Origin: Cytospora piceicola
Lineage: Eukaryota > Ascomycota > Sordariomycetes > Diaporthales > Cytosporaceae
Reading direction: 5' to 3'
Assembly (NCBI GenBank): GCA_023375675.1
Contig: JALQBC010000012.1
Span: forward strand, 990,666-1,054,665
Length of the DNA: 64,000 nt
Shown: piece after piece, positions 1-10,942 of the stretch
Position numbering within the stretch: the stretch's first letter is position 1
How the letters are laid out: each line of letters begins with the position of its first letter
Translations under genes and position numbers: made by a program
The notes under the pieces: model-generated
What the model was told of the DNA's origin: nothing
What the model saw: only the letters and a program-made list of their open reading frames with translations
Database searches by the model: none

Positions 1-2013
1 TCTCCTTTCGCTGTCGCGAATGACAATGCATTTTCTCTTGCGTACAAGCGCGGACACTTCGATGTTGCCAAGGCGATTCTGGAGATTGCGCAGGCTCAGT
101 ACGCTCCAGAAGAGAAGCCTTCGGTTCGGTACCGGATTCAGACGGACGAAGAAACAGAAGACTCAGGGGCGGACGAGGGAGGTGGTGTTGATGAGCCCAA
201 GATCTACCGTGAGATTGTTGACGAGAAATTCACGGTCGAAACTATTGGGCAGGTCTCCCTGCAAGTAAAGAGTCGCGTCAAGCCGGTCGATATTTTGGGA
301 TACGAGTTCCCGGTAGATGTCCCCGGGGACTGCGACACCGCGTTTTCGGTTTCGACTGGTAGTCTGTTGAAACATGTCATCCGAAACAACGACCACAAAG
401 GTCTCCAGTACTACTACCACCTGACGGTCGCCTTCGCTGGTCAGGACAAGGACGACGATGAGGGCGAAAGGTTTGTCGCTTTTCCGCAGTGGGCCTTCTG
501 GCTAGCTGTCGAGAATGGCCGTCTTGAGATGCTTGCAGACATGATGAAGTGGGCTGGTGCCGGCCTCCCACTTGAGAAGCTGGTGAAGAAGACAGGTCTC
601 GAGCTCAAAGAGGTTTCGAAGTATTACCAGGGGTTGACTGTTTATGGGAAGAAGCGAAAGGACTGGGCCACTGCAGGCCGCCGCGTTACTTCGCGAGGCC
701 AGGACAGCGCAGAGTCGCCGCTTCTATACGCCGCCCGGAACGGCAGCATGGAGTCTGTTGAATGGTTCTTGGGCGACGCCCCACTGAGAAACTACCTTGA
801 TTTCGGCAAGTCGAAGGCAGCGAAGGAAGACGCGAGACTGAAGCATCTCGACCAGCTTTCTGGAGGCTTTGAAAAGGCTGTGACGAGATGGCTTGGTTCG
901 CAAAATGACCTCGTCATCTCTGCTGCCTTATTAGGCCCCAATGAGCCTAAGACTGAGCATCTTGTTGAGTACCTCATCAAGGTCTGTCCCTCGTCCATGG
1001 AAGCGAAATGCAGCAACGGCATGACACCTCTTCACATCGCCTGCTGGCTGGGAAGAACGAACCTGATCAAGCTGTTAATCACCGAGGGCGCCGACCAAGC
1101 GGCTAAAGACAATACTTGGGACAACATCCTCCACGCCGCTCTCGAGAACGACCCCGGCCCCTGCCTTCTGGGCGCCTTCCTCGAGATTCTCGACCCTGGC
1201 CTACTTTCCCACCTCTTCAAGGAACGCTCCGGCCTCCAAACCAGCGACGGGAGGACCCCGCTTCACCGCTGGCTCAGCCGGCACAGCGGCCGGTTCGAAG
1301 CAGAGCCGGGCCGCTCCATGGAGGTCCTCCGCCTGCTCCTGAAGTATTCCAGGGGCCAGGGGCTCAACACCCTCGACGGGGGCGGCGAGACGCCACTGCA
1401 CATGCTGGTCCGCACGTCGGCCTCGCCGGCCATCGTCAGGGAGCTACTGGCGCTCGACCCGCAGCTGCTCTACCGCGAGAACGCTGTCGGGCGGACCGTC
1501 GCGGACGTGTCTCACGACATGTTTGTGCGGTCGTGCGTGAGCCACCCGCCGCGCAGGCGACGCGAATACGGGACCCCGTACAAGTCGATGGCCACGGTCC
1601 TGCTGGAAAAGGCCCCGGAGGAGTTCGCTGAGGTGGCCCGGGACAGGGGCCAGACCGAGGGGGACACGGACGAGAACAGGCGCGCGCGCGCGCGCAAGAG
1701 GCACCTGTCGAACGTGCAGCAGATCCACGACCTCGTCGTCGAGTGCGCGGGCGCGCACCCCGGCAAGAGGCGGCTGGTGAGCCTGCACGAGGCGAACGAT
1801 GTCGCGAAGAGGATCGGCGAGGCGCACAAGGGCCAGCGGCGCGGGTGGAAGGTTGCCATGGAGGAGCGTGATGGGAGGATGAGGCTTTATGGTTCATATC
1901 GTAAGATGCTTGAAGATGGTGAGGAGGACGACGAGGATGAGGTGCAGAATGATGTTGTCTCGACTCGGCTTTGGGAGCTTCAGTACTCGGCTTGGACGCA
2001 ACTTAAAGAGTAG
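1..2013 (+). CDS. Ankyrin-repeat protein, 5' end outside the window
   Basis: Frame 1 is open from the first base to a TAG at 2011-2013, giving 670 visible residues, so the start lies upstream. Ankyrin-like units are visible: NGMTPLHIACWLGRTNLIKL near residue 340, a second around TSDGRTPLHRWL near 413, and a third around GETPLHMLV near 460. An earlier degenerate unit reads SPLLYAARNGSMESVEWFL near residue 239. The C-terminal third is charged, with an Arg/Lys-rich stretch near 557-570 and an acidic patch near 640-650, and has no recognisable catalytic domain. Ankyrin repeats mediate protein binding; the partner cannot be told. No signal peptide or membrane helix is seen in the visible part. Fungi carry many such proteins, some in heterokaryon-incompatibility-type architectures, but the diagnostic N-terminus is missing. 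Family call good, function unknown. Confidence 0.85.
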   Translation, partial: SPFAVANDNAFSLAYKRGHFDVAKAILEIAQAQYAPEEKPSVRYRIQTDEETEDSGADEGGGVDEPKIYREIVDEKFTVETIGQVSLQVKSRVKPVDILGYEFPVDVPGDCDTAFSVSTGSLLKHVIRNNDHKGLQYYYHLTVAFAGQDKDDDEGERFVAFPQWAFWLAVENGRLEMLADMMKWAGAGLPLEKLVKKTGLELKEVSKYYQGLTVYGKKRKDWATAGRRVTSRGQDSAESPLLYAARNGSMESVEWFLGDAPLRNYLDFGKSKAAKEDARLKHLDQLSGGFEKAVTRWLGSQNDLVISAALLGPNEPKTEHLVEYLIKVCPSSMEAKCSNGMTPLHIACWLGRTNLIKLLITEGADQAAKDNTWDNILHAALENDPGPCLLGAFLEILDPGLLSHLFKERSGLQTSDGRTPLHRWLSRHSGRFEAEPGRSMEVLRLLLKYSRGQGLNTLDGGGETPLHMLVRTSASPAIVRELLALDPQLLYRENAVGRTVADVSHDMFVRSCVSHPPRRRREYGTPYKSMATVLLEKAPEEFAEVARDRGQTEGDTDENRRARARKRHLSNVQQIHDLVVECAGAHPGKRRLVSLHEANDVAKRIGEAHKGQRRGWKVAMEERDGRMRLYGSYRKMLEDGEEDDEDEVQNDVVSTRLWELQYSAWTQLKE

Positions 2014-2613
2014 TGAGTTTAGGGGAGGATGCTGTCTTTAGGATAGTTGTATGGTAGTATGGTAGTATGGTAGAATATTAGGATAGTGGGCATCCAAGAG
2101 GTACCGTACCCCCTTGGATACAACAATAAAGTCTGTGATGCCAATCTGTGGATACTAGAGTTGTAGCAATCATTGTTTTGATTGGATATATGTTTGGCCT
2201 GGTGTCCATCATAGCCCACCGGATGCTTTCCCCAGGGCTTAGACGATGGAGAGCACTACTTATATGCCCAGTCACAGCCACAACGAGCCAGACCTTGACC
2301 CAAGTCGGGCAGCCCGCACCCTCAATCCGCGTCTCGCAAGATTGAACTTCTTCACTGGACCTGCCCCCGTCTCAAAGGGGATGTTCCCCCAAGACAGATG
2401 TATAGTACACGTATCCGCAAACCGAGTGCCTTGGACCGCAAATGCCTCTAAATCGAGCACCTAGGAGCAATCCTACATACCAAATACAGTTCTCAACCTC
2501 CTCGTCATATAATGTTCACAGTCTCTTGTAGCAGGTCGCTCGTGCCATGTTAAAACTTCGCAATCAACCGTAACGCCGTAAACCATCTCTCGAATATGCA
2601 TACACCCTTCCAT
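2014..2613. other. Intergenic, no gene recognised
   Basis: About 600 bases between the ankyrin gene (+) and the convergent V-ATPase subunit f gene (-), so this should hold both 3' ends. A short (TATGGTAG)n-like repeat is seen at 2048-2075. Small ORFs on both strands have no recognisable motif. Confidence 0.6.
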
Positions 2614-3081
2614 CTACAACGCAATCGCGCCCCGTCGACTCTCTCGCATGTGAAGGAGGCCCTGCAGGCCGCAGCAGACCACAAAGCCCTGGAAGCCCCA
2701 GGAGTCAGTTGGTGATACAGTCAGGATAGAGGGGGGTGGGGGGAGTAGCCCCCATCATCAGAACTTACGGCGTAGATTAGTACGGCGGTGAAGAGGGTTC
2801 CAGCCACGGCCGGGCCGTCAGCCGGGTCCTCGATGCCGCCCACGAACTCCTCGTGGTTGTTCTTGAAGGCCAGCCCCAGTATGGAAAGGACGATGATGCC
2901 GAATATGGAGATGACGAAGCTGTGCGCGCGCGTGTTAGAATCCGAGTTCGAGTCCAAATCTGAGTCTGGCTTATCAACCGGGCCCTGCTATTCTTCGTGA
3001 TGGGGCCTCAAGGCGAGACGAGACGAGACGAGACGAGACGCACCAAGACCATGCTTGCATGGCACCGACGAGAGGCTTCAT
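2614..3081 (-). CDS. V-type ATPase subunit f (RNase K/YPR170W-B family), three exons
   Basis: A small two-helix membrane subunit of the Vo sector of the vacuolar proton pump. Exons are 3044-3081 (ATG at 3081), 2769-2919 and 2614-2688; the introns have GTGCGT and GTAAGT donors and CAG acceptors. Lengths 38+151+75 give 87 residues in a continuous frame. The protein starts MKPLVGAMQAWSC and has a first hydrophobic helix (FVISIFGIIVLSILGLAF). It then carries the family signature NNHEEFVGGIEDPADGPAVA, followed by a second helix and a basic tail. From memory, the yeast subunit f is about 85 residues with a near-identical NTNHESFVG...DPEDGPAVA segment. The first intron begins in a (GTCTC)n run. The gene is easily missed because each exon is short. 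The nearest alternative is the RNase kappa name for the same family. Confidence 0.9.
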
Positions 3082-4171
3082 GTTGGGCGGTTGTCGGTAT
3101 CGGCACGACAGGTGTTGCTGTTGTATGTGTCGTGTTGCCGTCCGGGCGTTGCTGGATCGGGCAGAGGGTTAAGTGTGTTGTATGGTCGGAACGGGATAGC
3201 TTGTCGTTGAAATAGACTCGTCGATCCCACAGAGCTGTTGGTGGACATTGACGATGAGCTGTGTGAGCTTGCTTCTGCTTGCCTGCCAGCCTTGGCCATT
3301 ACGAAATCGGGGCCGAAGCCTGCTTAGTCATGGCGTCTCCAGCCCCACAACGCAGCATCAACTGATTGCCGCGTGTGTGCTCTGCATAGTAACTGAACAT
3401 CTTCCCGTACTCTCTCGCCCACGGTCTTGCTGTGTGTGTGCTATACATTCTCGAGTCTTTGCGTTGTAGCCGCATATACGCAGAAGATCCTGACAGTATC
3501 TGCCCAGTTCCTGGACGGTCTCGCAAGTCACAACTCCCGAGTGGTGGGTGCTCAGTGAGGTGCTGCTTATCGTTCGATTCCCCCGTCTCCGCTTCAACCT
3601 TGTCCATCTTGTTCAACATGTTTGAGGTTAGTCGTTCCCGGAAGAAGTCGCCGAGAGCATGGTGAAGTCTGGTGAAGCTGGCAAAGGCTCACTTCCTATT
3701 TCCATAGGCACTTCAATGGTATCCGGAGGACCATCTCCATCTGAGATTGCATAGAGCTCGCTCAGGTAAGCGGCGGAGTCAATCTTCCGGGAATCGATGC
3801 CAGACTCCAAACAAATGACTGATCAGTTCGGGAATGATAGTCGTGTTGACGGCCCAAGAGTCAGTAAATATTTCTATCCATTTGGCTGTCTTTTGAGGGT
3901 TTCACTCTATTCCATGGCACTTGAAACACAATGAAACACACCTCCTGCACGACCTACCTAAGCTATCTTGCTCGAGGGTATGTCAGGATAGGCACCTTGA
4001 CTCCGGCGTGACCGTCAAGAAGACTGTTCCGTGTTCTCCTCGGAGCAAGCCGCCCTTACCCCTCCCTCAAATATCATATCCCGTCCGCTGGAAAGAATGC
4101 CGTTCCAGTTCGCCACTTGCCTCACTGTCGTCATTAACCCCCCCCCCCTCCTCCACACCCACCTCACGAAG
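3082..4171. other. Intergenic, possible 5' exons of the DUF202 gene
   Basis: Lies between the divergent subunit f gene (-) and the DUF202 gene (+), so it probably holds both promoters. (GAGAC)n at 3014-3040 falls in the first intron of subunit f. A GTATGT donor at 3978, preceded by an ATG at 3931, could form a 5' exon of the DUF202 gene, but this is unproven. No other coding signal is seen. Confidence 0.45.
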
Positions 4172-4647
4172 ATGATCAGGTCCAAGTGCTTACGGCATGC
4201 GTCTCGCTTATTAGACTCACCGAGATTCGAGCTGCGCAGCGCACGTTCGAAGGCGCGTATATGCGGACTGCCCTGGGGCAGTTCTCATTCGCGCTCATCA
4301 TCCTCAAGATCTTTACCAGTGAATTCTACGCGATAGGTGCGCTCTTTGCTGCGTATGGGGCTGCCGTGTTGCTCGTGGCCATATTTAGACGTTATGAAGG
4401 CAACAGGCAGTTCTTCGACCAGGAGGAGTCAGACTCGGAGACCGATGACGATGACGATGACGATGACGACGTCCGGAGGGATCTCCTGGTGGAGCACGAC
4501 GGCGCCACTGCTGCTAGGAACCGTCGCCGGGTTCAAACCATCAAGACCAAGTTTCGCACGAGTGGAAACAGTGTTACGCTCTTGATGATGTTGAGTCTGG
4601 GGGCGTATATTACGCTGCTGGGGCTGACGCTGAGATTGTCATCATGA
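4172..4647 (+). CDS. DUF202-domain membrane protein, 5' end unresolved
   Basis: The conserved core reads RLTEIRAAQRTFEGAYMRTA, then a first hydrophobic helix (LGQFSFALIILKIF) and a second (YAIGALFAAYGAAVLLVAIF) ending in RRYEGNRQFF. An acidic run of nine Asp follows, then a basic linker, a final helix (VTLLMMLSLGAYITLLGLTL) and a stop at 4645-4647. This order is that of the DUF202/YidH-like family, small proteins of vacuolar or plasma membranes with no firmly known biochemistry. The start is unclear. The frame is open from 4138 without an ATG. An ATG at 4172 joined at 4215 would give MIRLTEIR but needs a 35-nt intron. An exon at 3931-3977 joined at 4215 is also phase-compatible. The poly-Asp insertion is unusual. 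Confidence 0.75.
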
Positions 4648-6318
4648 TCATCGGCCGAGACAGGCATCGCATGATAAAAGGCGCATCCGCTTACCTACCT
4701 CTTCGCATGGGGTGCTGGTCACCGTCTTCCGGGTCGAACACGCCGCTGATGGGATGATCATGTGAACGCCGGACAGATGCAGCTGGGAGCTCCTGGTCCT
4801 CGAGGGCCACTTCAACTGGTGGGCTAGATTTGCAGAGGCAACCACCAAGCCAGCAGAGGGTGTGCTGAGCTGTCCATTGACTGCGGGGCATGTGCAGCAA
4901 AGACGCAACCTTATCCAGAAGCGGCATCCAGGACCTGGGTGACAGCCCTACACACCGTCCACTCCTGGCCGCAGAGACGAGGCCAGGCGGTCTTTGTGCT
5001 CCCTTTTCTTTCTTCCCCTATCGCATTTTCAGATCGGAACTTTTGTGCAGAGACAACCAGATCATGCGAATGCTGTGCAACCTCTTGCGGCTTACGGACA
5101 GGGCAGGAATGGGCAACCCCCAGAGAGCTATTCTAGGTGTCGTTCACCGAAATGTGACAGACACATGTGGGTATGGGATAGCAGTCTATGCAGATGTCTT
5201 TTGACAGTCTGCCCATGAGGCGAAAATTACATCTCTATAGCAAGCACATGGTCACAGTGCCTATCTGCCCCCAGTACATATACATATCCTTCAAGGTCTC
5301 CCGAGTAGCCATCGATTTGGACATAGAAAGGCCTCGGCAGCCCTGCATCATATCAAGACAAAGCCACTCCCCGTCACTAGAGAGACCATACATAATACAG
5401 AGAAAACAAGTGCGGACATAGCAACGTCAGCGTACATACTCCCAGACCAAGATTGTCATCGTTCCTCCCGTCCCCTTTGCCCTTTGCCCTTTGCCCTTTA
5501 AACCCTCTATTGCCGATATCCTGAGTACTCACTCACTCATACTCAGCAAAGATCTGAGGGCAATCCACCCTCGCAAAAAACACACACAACCGCCCCTCCC
5601 CCCAGCCACAGTATTTAAAATGTTTTGGACCATCCCGCACAGCGCCGGTTCCCGCAGGCCCGGTCCCTGCCCTGTTCCTAAACTGCCCTGTTCCCAAACT
5701 GCCCTGTGCTTCTTTGGCCGAGATTTAGCCTTCTCGTAACGTCGTTTCCTTGTTTTGTTTTGTTTGGCTGTGTTCTTTATATCCTAACATATCTCCTTTC
5801 CTTTGCTTCAGCACACTCCCGTCCCGCACTATACACAATGCACAGGGCTACTGGCTCCTCGTCCGTCGCTTCGATTGTTTTCTGGGAATCAATCTTCGTC
5901 GCGGTGGCGGTGGCGGTGGCGGTGGAGAGGGTGATGTCTTCATCTGCACCGGATCTGGAATCTCGCTGAGACCGCGTCCCTCCAGGCGCTCCGTGTACAG
6001 ACTGGTGACGCCCGCCTATCTTGGAAGCCTGTGTGAGGCAGGATCATGTCGTTCGATCGGGCGGCTTCGCGTCTCCATCGCACAGCCTCTAGGAAAGGGT
6101 TCGACGAAACTCGGTTAGCTGTCGGCGTCTCACTTGAGTCTTCTCGGGCCTTGGGTGTGACAGAGCCGCTTTGACCATTTTTGCAGAAAGGGTCCTTGGT
6201 CTTTTCTGCAATGAAACCCCCGCCGCACGGGTCTGCCCTCCACCTCCCAACTTCCCGTCGCGGCCCTTCACCGAGGCGCGCGGAGTCGAGGCGGTCAGCG
6301 TTCGTCCATCCTGGGGAC
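4648..6318. other. Intergenic, no gene recognised
   Basis: About 1.7 kb between the DUF202 gene (+) and the Zn2Cys6 gene (-), so it contains two 3' ends. The ORFs are short and low in complexity. Features seen are C- and T-rich tracts, a (CCCTTTG)n run at 5470-5500 and the (GGTGGC)n run at 5901-5925. Nothing resembling an RNA gene was seen. Confidence 0.55.
5901..5925 (+). repeat. (GGTGGC)4 minisatellite
   Basis: Four perfect hexamer copies seen directly. They lie outside any supported exon, although one frame would read poly-Gly. Confidence 0.9.
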
Positions 6319-7922
6319 TCATCGGTGGGAGTAATACCCCTCCGTGGTCGGCGGGCCGTGCTCCATGTGAGGCTGCGCCGCGCCGGCCGCGCCCGGCTGG
6401 GGCTGCGGACCCTCGCCCTCCGGGTACCAGCCCCCGAAGCCGTCGCCCGGCTTCGGCATGGGCGGGGGGTACGGCTGCTGCTGCTGCTGCTGCTGCCACG
6501 AGCCGTAGCCCGACACGTGGGGCGCCGGCTGCGGCGGGGAGAGCGACGGCGCGGCCGGGCCCAGGTGCGGGGGCGGCGACCCCATGCTCGGCACCGACGG
6601 GTACATCTCGGCCGCCGGGGGCATGGAGCCGGGCGTCCTGCGGCCGTACGCGCTCGCCGTCATCTGCGACATGGCCGCGAACGACGGGTTCGCCGCCGCC
6701 GTCGGCGGCGGCGGGTACGCGCCCCAGTGCATGCCGTCCCCTCCTCCCGCCCCCCTCGCCGACGGGTCGCCCGGGACGGCGGCGGCGGCGCCGCCCCCTG
6801 CGCCCGCCGCCCAGCTCCCGGGGGGAGGGGTGGACTGCTGGTGGTGGTGGTACGGCGAGTAGCCCGGGGCCATGGCCGGCCCCTGGCTGTATGGCGCCCA
6901 CGCCGCCGCGTTGTTGTTGTTGTTGTTGGGGGGCCGGCCCCGCGAGGGGCCCGGGCTCGCGTCCGGGGCCATCCAGCCCGTCATGCCCGGGCTGCCGTAC
7001 TCGGGGTACGCGCGGCCCATGGGTGCCCCTGGGGCCACTGGTGAGAATGCGTTTAGCGACACTTCTTTCCCTAGGTAGCCTGCCCGTCCCCCGCCGAACT
7101 CGGCCAGCCCGCGCAGGTAGCTTTCCAACTTACTCCTCACGTCCGGCGGCTCCGCGAGCGCCATGTGCTGGATCGAGGGCATCCCCATGGGGCCCCCGTG
7201 GTGCTGGGGGCCCCGCGCCGCCGCAGCCGCCGCCGCCGCCGCCGCCGCCGCCGCGGCGTGGATGCCGGCCGTGCGGCCCCCGCTGGACATGGCCGGGGAC
7301 GACGACGCCGAGGCGAGCTTCTGGCCCGTCAGCGGGCGCGACGCGGGCTTGCCGTGCCTCGCGTCCGCGGGGCTCCGCTGGTCTACGGCCTCGACGACGC
7401 AGTCCTTGTGGAGGCGCTTACACTGGTTGCATTTCGGTGCGCCCGCCGCCTGGACACACCTGATCTTACGCCTCCGGCAGTTCGCTTTTGGGGGGGGAAG
7501 AGGGGGGACAAGATGTTAGCCACCGGCGCGCACAAAATCTTATCTTCAACGATGGCAGGCATGGCTTGGCCCTGACGCCTCGGGGGAGGGGGGGGGGAGT
7601 TAGTTCTTCAATGATGGGGATGCGGGCGGGCGGGCTTACTGCAGGCGACTGATATCCGCTGGTATTGCAACTTGCCCCTCTTCTTGTCGCCGCTGGCGCT
7701 CATGTTCGCTTGGTCCTGTCCTGGTGCCCGTTCGACCATATCGGGATGCGACGAGCGCTTCAGCTCGAAGGATGTGGGCGACGGGTCGGCCTCGTTCCTC
7801 CCTGACTGGCCTGGCGAGCCCGTGTCCATTCCAGAGGGGTGTGGAGGAATGGAGTAGCCGGCATCATACGGAGGGGGTGGTGTACCAGGCGGGGGGTAGT
7901 GGTAGGACATTATGTCGTTCAT
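6319..7922 (-). CDS. Zn2Cys6 transcription factor with homopolymer tracts
   Basis: A DNA-binding regulator of the fungal Zn(II)2Cys6 class. Exon 1 is 7640-7922 and exon 2 is 6319-7484, joined over a GTAAGC...AAAAG intron of 155 nt, giving 482 residues. The splice falls inside the zinc cluster and completes it: CTNCRRRKIRC, then CNQCKRLHKDC. The cysteines are 94, 97, 104, 113, 116 and 123, with canonical 2-6-8-2-6 spacing. The N-terminus is Pro/Tyr-rich and a basic patch (KKRGK) precedes the cluster. C-terminal to it lie a run of about 15 Ala, poly-Asn and poly-Gln tracts and much Pro/Gly/Ser, as in an activation or disordered region. No fungal-specific transcription factor middle-homology domain is recognisable. 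Targets cannot be inferred. The GC-rich antisense strand also stays open for long stretches. Confidence 0.88.
6474..6496 (-). repeat. CAG run coding poly-Gln in the Zn2Cys6 gene
   Basis: A trinucleotide run of about seven CAG codons on the minus strand, in frame with the transcription factor. Related in-frame runs are at 6912-6928 (AAC, poly-Asn) and 7206-7256 (GCG, poly-Ala). Confidence 0.9.
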
Positions 7923-9305
7923 AGGTTCCCCATGGAACTCGGCTATTTTCCGCGGGAACGGGGCCCAGTCGGTTTTCCCCCAGGTTGTCTGCTCGGCGCG
8001 GTGGGGAGTGGAGACTCCGCGCCCCCCGGGGAGAAGTGGTGCTGTCCTTGGCCTCGCGGAAACTGTGCTCAGGGAGCCCCTTCGCGGTAGACACGGGAAT
8101 GATGGTTGGAGACGAGGGACCTCAACGTTGCCTGGAAGCCGGAAATCCTAACGGGTCCGAATGTTGTGGTGGTGTATCTGTGATTTTGTTTGGCTCAAAT
8201 GCTGTACTGCCTTTGTGGGATGGTTATGCCTTGCGATTGTCGTTGATGTCCCTTTCCGGGTCCGTGGGGGAGGGGGGGGAGGCGGGCATCTACTCTGATG
8301 CCACGACGGACACAGAACGAAAAGGGAGGCGGCTCCGGGGGGGTTAAAAGAAGGACCTGGGCTACGGAGACGCACTTGTTGTTTGTGTGTCGAATGGGGC
8401 TTCCTGCAAATGGAATGGCTAAGGACGAGGGAGACAAAGGCTGGCACTGAAGGCCCTGGGACCAATCGAGATGGACGCGCGAGATGTGGTGAAGGAAGCG
8501 ATCTGACTGGGTCTTAAGGGAGATTGTTCACAGCTAGCCGAAACCTTTTGCAGGGACCGATGGAGCTGATGGGGGTCGGACTGGAGCCTATTCGCCTGTC
8601 CGTTGTGTGGCCTCGCGGGATACACGAGCGTCCTCGACTATTTGATGGGCAGCAGCGTCCAAATCAGGGCTTGCGCGTGCAGATTATTTGGTGACTGCAT
8701 CCAGAGTTATGAAAGATCACTGGCCAAGGACCGAGCTGAGGAGATTCACGAGGCCTCGAGGTTTTCCGGAACGAGACCAGAATTTCAATTCGAGACTCGG
8801 GGTTGCACATCAAAGACAGTGAGAGGGAAGAAAAAGCCTTTCCGGGGGGGTGGGAAGCGTCAATATTTGGGCATCATCGGTCATCATAATACTTGTCTGT
8901 CTGGTCCATCGCTAGATATTGCGGGCGCACACGCACTTGGCTCAGGTCCGATTTGGGGCCCTTGGGGGCCACAGGAATAGAACCCATACCGCAGTGATGG
9001 ACATGACAGACCCAGGTGAGTAGAACGTACCTTGGCTCAATCTGGCAATATCTCTCTCTCTCTCTCTCACCCTGACCTGCAGCTCGTTTGAGACAGGAAA
9101 CTTTCTTTTGAGCCCGACTTGTCCAGAGCTTGCTGCTCCCGGGAATTCCGGTGACTCGGTGGCGAATGCAATTGTTTAATGAGACTGACTGATAGAAGCA
9201 TGAAGGGCTTATTCTCGTTCCTCTCCGGGCTTGCTTTTTGTCTCGAATTCGGGCTATCTGTATCTTGTCTCCAGGATGTTGGTCGAGTATGGGCACCAAC
9301 TACAG

Positions 9306-9363
9306 ACAACAACAACAACAACAACAATAACAAAGACAACAACAACAACAACAACAACAACAG
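9306..9363 (+). repeat. (AAC)n microsatellite
   Basis: An interrupted AAC run (one AATAAC and one AAAGAC interruption). It makes artefactual poly-Asn and poly-Leu ORFs on the two strands. Confidence 0.9.
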
Positions 9364-10512
9364 TGGCTTGGTCGCCCTGAAGTCAAAGAGATTACGTGCG
9401 AGCTTCCCGATGACTAATATTGGAGCTCCTCTCCTCCTCCAACGGCGACCAACAAGAGAGAATGCGAAATGGCGAAGGGGGGAGGGGGGGTCAAAGCGAA
9501 GGGGAAGCTTAGCATCACCACTGCTCGGAGCTTCATTACCAAGGGGAGGAAGAAGCAACTCGGATCGGGAAGGTGATGGATGGGTTGGCGAAAAGCGAGC
9601 CCATTTCCTTTTTTACGTTTGACGACATGCGATCAGATCGCGAACAACAAAGCAGCAGAAGATGTCATTACCCTAGGGTACAGAGAGAGAGGTGGTGGGA
9701 AAAACCCTTTTTGTGGGTTCGAGAGCTGAAACATGGCCGCATCCGGAATAAAGGCGTGCCTCCTCCCTCTGCTCGCTCGAGAAAAAGCTTCTGTCCTTCT
9801 GGCCCCCCGTCGTTGGACGAATCATCCGGACCGACATCAGTTTTTGGTAATTGACTGCGAATACCACTAGACGGTGGTCTACCTTCCTTATTTTCTGGCC
9901 CACGTACCCGGGGGATCCTTTTTTGCCTCAGGGTGACCTGGGTAACAACTATAGGCCATGTACCAAGGGCTGACCTGACGACTCGTCGGCCTATACTATC
10001 CCCATGAGGCTTCACTTATTCCTTAGCACCATGTGCGTCCGTCCGTAGTGAGCATCACTTTTCGGATGAAACTCTGCGGGTTTAAAGGGGTGTGCTCCCC
10101 CCCCCTCCCCTTTCCCCCGGCTATAAGTTCTCCAAGGGGTACATTTCACTCGGGCCATTTCCGTTACGTGGCGTTGGTTTCCCAAAGTCACATCGTACCT
10201 ACAGCAAATCTTAGATACTTTGGCGGCTGTACTTCCGCGGCCTAGTTAGTATCTACTTAAGTATCTATCTATTGCGTACTGGCTACTACGTTTTCGCATC
10301 CCTTGCCCCGCATAAACTCACGCGCGCAGAGGAATCGGTGCTTGGCTGGAGAAGTCGGCAACCAAGCGAAAGGGAAGGGGGGTTAATTCATCCACAACAA
10401 TACGAGAGGCAGATGTTCGGTGATTGAGAGAGGGGCCTTGTTACCGGCCTTGTTGGCCCATTTCTTATTTTATTTTTTAGATGGTTGTGTCTCGTGGGAG
10501 GTATGTAGCAGT

Positions 10513-10543
<31 letters not shown>
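10513..10543 (+). repeat. (GT)n microsatellite
   Basis: About fifteen GT dinucleotides with one early interruption, in non-coding DNA. Confidence 0.9.
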
Positions 10544-10707
10544 TATACGGCGTACCAGATCTTCGCGGGTGTTTCTTTGTTTTCTGCAGCGTCCCCCTGT
10601 TTGTAGTAGCTGTCAGAAACGTTGTCCTGTCGGTGTTGGTAGATCTGCCCAATAACAAGTTCGGATGAACAGTATGGGCCCCCCTTGATCAGTTTAGTCT
10701 GTCAAAG

Positions 10708-10734
10708 GTTTGGTTTGGTTTGGTTTGGTTTGGT
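10708..10734 (+). repeat. (GGTTT)n tandem repeat
   Basis: Five pentamer copies, followed by a long pyrimidine-rich tract that begins at about 10750. Confidence 0.9.
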
Positions 10735-10749
10735 GGTGGTGTGAACATC

Positions 10750-10942
10750 ATTTTTTTTTCTTTCTTTTCCCCCTTGCTTCCATGTGCTTTTCTTGACGTA
10801 TTGCACAAATACGGTTATTTCTTTTTGCCGTTTTGCCTTTTTGCTTTTCTGCCTTTTTGCCTTTCCCTTTTACCTTTTACCTTTTACCTTTATACTTTTC
10901 CTCCTTTCTTCTTTTCTTTTCTTTTCTTTTCTGTTCTTTTTC
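10750..10942 (+). repeat. Pyrimidine-rich tract
   Basis: Nearly 200 bases dominated by T and C, including (CTTTTTGC)n, (CCTTTTA)n and (CTTTT)n sub-repeats. Such strand-asymmetric DNA may form a triplex or be promoter-associated; no adjacent gene supports a role. Confidence 0.8.

Noticed and set aside
6171..7463. 430-residue plus-strand Pro/Arg-rich ORF
   Set aside because: Antisense shadow of the Zn2Cys6 gene.
9067..9558. 163-residue minus-strand ORF with a Leu-rich segment
   Set aside because: Its hydrophobic stretch is only the translated AAC microsatellite; no other motif.
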